Source: Marchantia polymorpha subsp. ruderalis (taxonomy: Eukaryota > Streptophyta > Marchantiopsida > Marchantiales > Marchantiaceae). From it: a stretch of 64,000 bases of DNA. The translations under genes and the position numbers were made by a program. Positions 61,601 to 64,000 of this stretch are shown here, one piece after another (positions within the stretch are counted from its first letter, which is position 1; the number at the start of each line of letters is the position of its first letter). The DNA lies in assembly GCA_037833965.1 (NCBI GenBank), contig AP031353.1, forward strand, positions 5,830,501 through 5,894,500. Reading direction: 5' to 3'. The notes below the pieces were generated by a model. The model had not been told where the DNA came from and made no database searches. It worked only from the letters and a program-made list of their open reading frames with translations.

Positions 61601-61689
61601 CACACAGATATTGGAATTAAACGCAAGCCAAGGCTTTTATTTCATATGGTGTACAATAATTCGTATAGAGCAATGTAAATCCAGGGAAA

Positions 61690-62276
61690 TTAGTAGAAAA
61701 CTAGAGTTACCATGATTTGCTTACGACGTTTATACACAAAACCAGCATTCTCATTTGCGGTCTGTGGGTAGTAAATAACTGAATAACGAGAGACAAACAG
61801 AATTGGATAATCATTTCTGCATTGCGTCGATGGATAATCTGTGACACGGGAGAGAATCTACATACTTGGTTATTCGCAGCTCGATCTACTCCTTCATCTC
61901 TTCGAAGTAGTTTGAGGTCTCCAACTATGAACATGGACAGTGCTTCATAATAATCCTGCCATGCTCGTTCTTGCCGGAATATATCGTGAACTTCAGGAGA
62001 TTTGTCCTGAAAAACTCTATATTCAAATAGTGACAGATTGGATGTAAATTTGACAACAGTAATTCAGATTGAAAATAGGATTTACAATGGGACTGGCTTC
62101 TTACGACGCTTGACGTCGGAAGCGGCTTAATTAACTAGAGTTATTTTGTCAATCAATTTGAAAACAGATACTGTCCAAAGAAAACTTCCTGCTTCCACGC
62201 CCCGAAATATAGTTCGGTAAGGTTTTTCTCCGGCATTCTCCGTTCTAGGCGATAGCGTGTAAGTTTTCTTGATAGA
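61690..62276 (-). CDS. Candidate spliced gene, last three exons, unknown product
   Basis: Not recognised. Three minus-strand exons fit together in phase: 62276-62173 (after ...TTCTTCAG; contains ELYFGAWKQEVFFG), 62016-61866 (after ...AATATAG; contains VFQDKSPEVHDIFRQERAWQ and DYYEALSMFIVGDLKLLRRD), and 61761-61690 (after ...ACCCACAG; TANENAGFVYKRRKQIM, then stop TAA). Introns of 156 and 104 bp begin GTATCT and GTATGT and end AG. The phases (2 then 0) are consistent and the joined frame is open with a balanced, charged composition. AATAAA lies about 50 bp after the stop (near 61640). The short basic KRRKQ near the C-terminus could be a nuclear signal. Upstream exons are unresolved; 62703-62607 could join in phase. 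This is a by-eye gene model without transcript support, and chance open frames remain possible. Confidence 0.4.
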
Positions 62277-64000
62277 CTGAAGAAATCACAGTTATCGGAA
62301 ACAATTTTGAAACTTAAGAGAAAGACCAAATGTAAGAATCATCCACATAGAAAGTTCAACACATACATAAGCATACATGTTACGACAAGATGAGAGTAGA
62401 GACAAGTGCAGTAAAACTAACATGACACTGCATAACTGTTCAGTGACCTACGAACCTCCATACGTTGTCTTTCGTCAAGTACCGATAAGAACAGAAATAA
62501 AACATACTGAAATCTTGAGTTCATACGACGACAGCCACTACATGAGTCGAGTCATGACATTGAAGTCTGCCACTGAAGTCTAACTTAGAAACATTCTTAG
62601 ACATACATGGCCGGTTTTACAACGAAGCCTGATCCATTGAGTTTCTTCAGATCTTTCGATGTGTTCACATTGCCATCTGACCCTGGACCAGCAGGACCTC
62701 GGCCTATGAGTTACGAATGGCCAAGATACAGCAAGAGACGTACACAAACCATACGCGGTAAAATATGTTCGGTCTGTAGCACAAACGGAAAAAATTTTAA
62801 CCAGGAGACATCCAATGTCGACTAATCTTGACATTGTGAGCTACTAGCCCCGTCTAGCGAATGCCCCTTCCATCCTAACAACTTGGAAATATTAGGAAAC
62901 TTCATGTCTGCCTTTCGCATGGACTTCTAACCTCGGGAATTATATAGCACGTGTAATACTAAATATAGAATGCCCTGACCACTAAAAGGAATGAGGCATA
63001 CAGAGCACTTCTTTCAACCCTTGGATGTCAGACTAGTTTCATCTCGTATCACGTCTTGGTGACGACCTACAAGAACTTCAACTGGATCAACTGGGCCATC
63101 TCAATAAGTCATGATTAAGCAACGGACTACTATCTATAACTAACTATAAAGAGCAGTTTCACTAGTTGCTTTACATCAACAGAGGTTTAGATCAGATTTC
63201 CCCTCAAAGAACAAATAGAGAAGTAAATAAGGCCTGGATTTACTTCTTCATTGTAATCATCGCAACCTCCAATCCAGATTGGCACGGAAAAAGCTACGAT
63301 TGCATACATATGATACTTCCTGTGTTGGATCGACAGCGTGACGCCATCACAAGCCCCGAATAGAAGGGAATAGCTGAACTAAATACATCTGGCAAATCTC
63401 GAGAAAAGCCTACTCCGCAAGTTCAAATAATGAATTTGTATGGCTAACTACGATGCAAACGTCGATAGTGCCTTTGAGGTGCAAAATAATAACCAAATAT
63501 TATCCAGCCTGAGTTCTAAAATATCACATCATACCTTTCCCACGTGCTATGATAAACGATTGCTCCGCCTTTTATCTCACTACAATGGTCTGACAAAATG
63601 TGAGGCGAAGATCGTGGATGTGTCATGAATCATGAAAGATCAGGTGTCCGTTGATGTTTCAATGAGAAGCCAAGGTATCTATCCATGGATTCATGGATAG
63701 ATTCATGGTAAAGTCTAATTTTCATTCAAGATATAAATGAAAACCACCGAGAACAAAAGAAGAGGTCAACAATAAGGATATGGCGATTTGAGGGCTAGCT
63801 TACATGATTTAAACTAGGTTAGAACTATGAGCAACGATGAGGTTTGTGGAACGACTGTTTACAAGTGGATAGAACCAGCTTAACCGAAATAGAAATATAA
63901 TCCTGTAACAGTTGGTGTGGGCTGACTTGGAGCTGGTATAACAGATATGAAATACTGTCAATTTTCAACACGCTACACCAATGACTCCCACCGAACTAAG
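62277..64000. other. Gene-like composition, unresolved exons
   Basis: Composition is balanced compared with the AT-rich block to the left. Possible minus-strand exons that read well are 62703-62607, about 63105-63020 (VDPVEVLVGRHQDVIRDETS) and about 63390-63268 (SIQHRKYHMYAIVAFSVPIW). I could not connect them with consistent phases. Plus-strand frames 62377-62583, 62607-62825 and 63166-63363 overlap them and are equally undecided. A small hairpin CTATCCATG/CATGGATAG is at 63679-63700. Confidence 0.3.

Overview
The window is nuclear DNA of a land plant, most likely a liverwort close to Marchantia (inference). It holds plant Ty1-copia and Ty3-gypsy retroelements with initiator-Met-tRNA primer sites, a Mutator-type transposase relic, a tandem pair of MIR529 hairpins, and a coiled-coil ORF family (LxYLDRKRxKYA...SYVELVRNRTRxK) that I recall as recurring in Marchantia polymorpha gene predictions; I could not run a search. 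Almost every long ORF is a decayed transposon fragment or a shadow frame. Very little is conventional protein-coding sequence.

Layout. 1-2.4 kb: 3' half of a decayed Copia element (Copia-1). 2.4-5.5 kb: AT-rich DNA. 5.5-16.0 kb: a second Copia (Copia-2) with 5' LTR, primer site, gag, zinc knuckle, protease, integrase, RT, RNase H and a truncated 3' LTR. Its gag is split by a 4,639-bp insert (7593-12231). That insert consists of two reverse-complement copies (3,068 and 1,571 bp) of sequence lying at 15169-18400, including Copia-2's own 3' end. 16.2-23.2 kb: three coiled-coil ORF elements (C on +, F on -, D on +) with a shared ~0.5-kb 3' unit ('L unit'). 24.7-26.8 kb: a MULE/FAR1-like transposase pseudogene with possible inverted termini. 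26.8-34.2 kb: no recognisable gene.

34.2-36.3 kb is the best functional locus: two adjacent hairpins whose minus-strand 5' arms carry miR529 sequences and whose 3' arms carry the matching miR529-3p. A minus-strand TATA box lies about 0.55 kb upstream, followed by GA/CT microsatellites and G-quadruplex motifs. In land plants miR156/529 guides cleavage of SPL transcription-factor mRNAs, so this is probably a pri-miRNA gene for that pathway.

38.3-46.4 kb is AT-rich. It contains a heavily decayed minus-strand Copia (Copia-3) interrupted by a 666-bp Mutator-like MITE with a 10-bp target duplication. 46.4-52.9 kb is a fourth coiled-coil element (E), split by a Ty3-gypsy element (47397-50603) flanked by the 5-bp duplication GGCGC; the Gypsy element has lost its RT-RNase H. 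52.9-61.5 kb is very AT-rich and featureless apart from a TA repeat and possible Copia remnants. 61.7-64.0 kb returns to gene-like composition and holds three phase-compatible candidate exons on the minus strand ending at a stop with a downstream polyadenylation signal.
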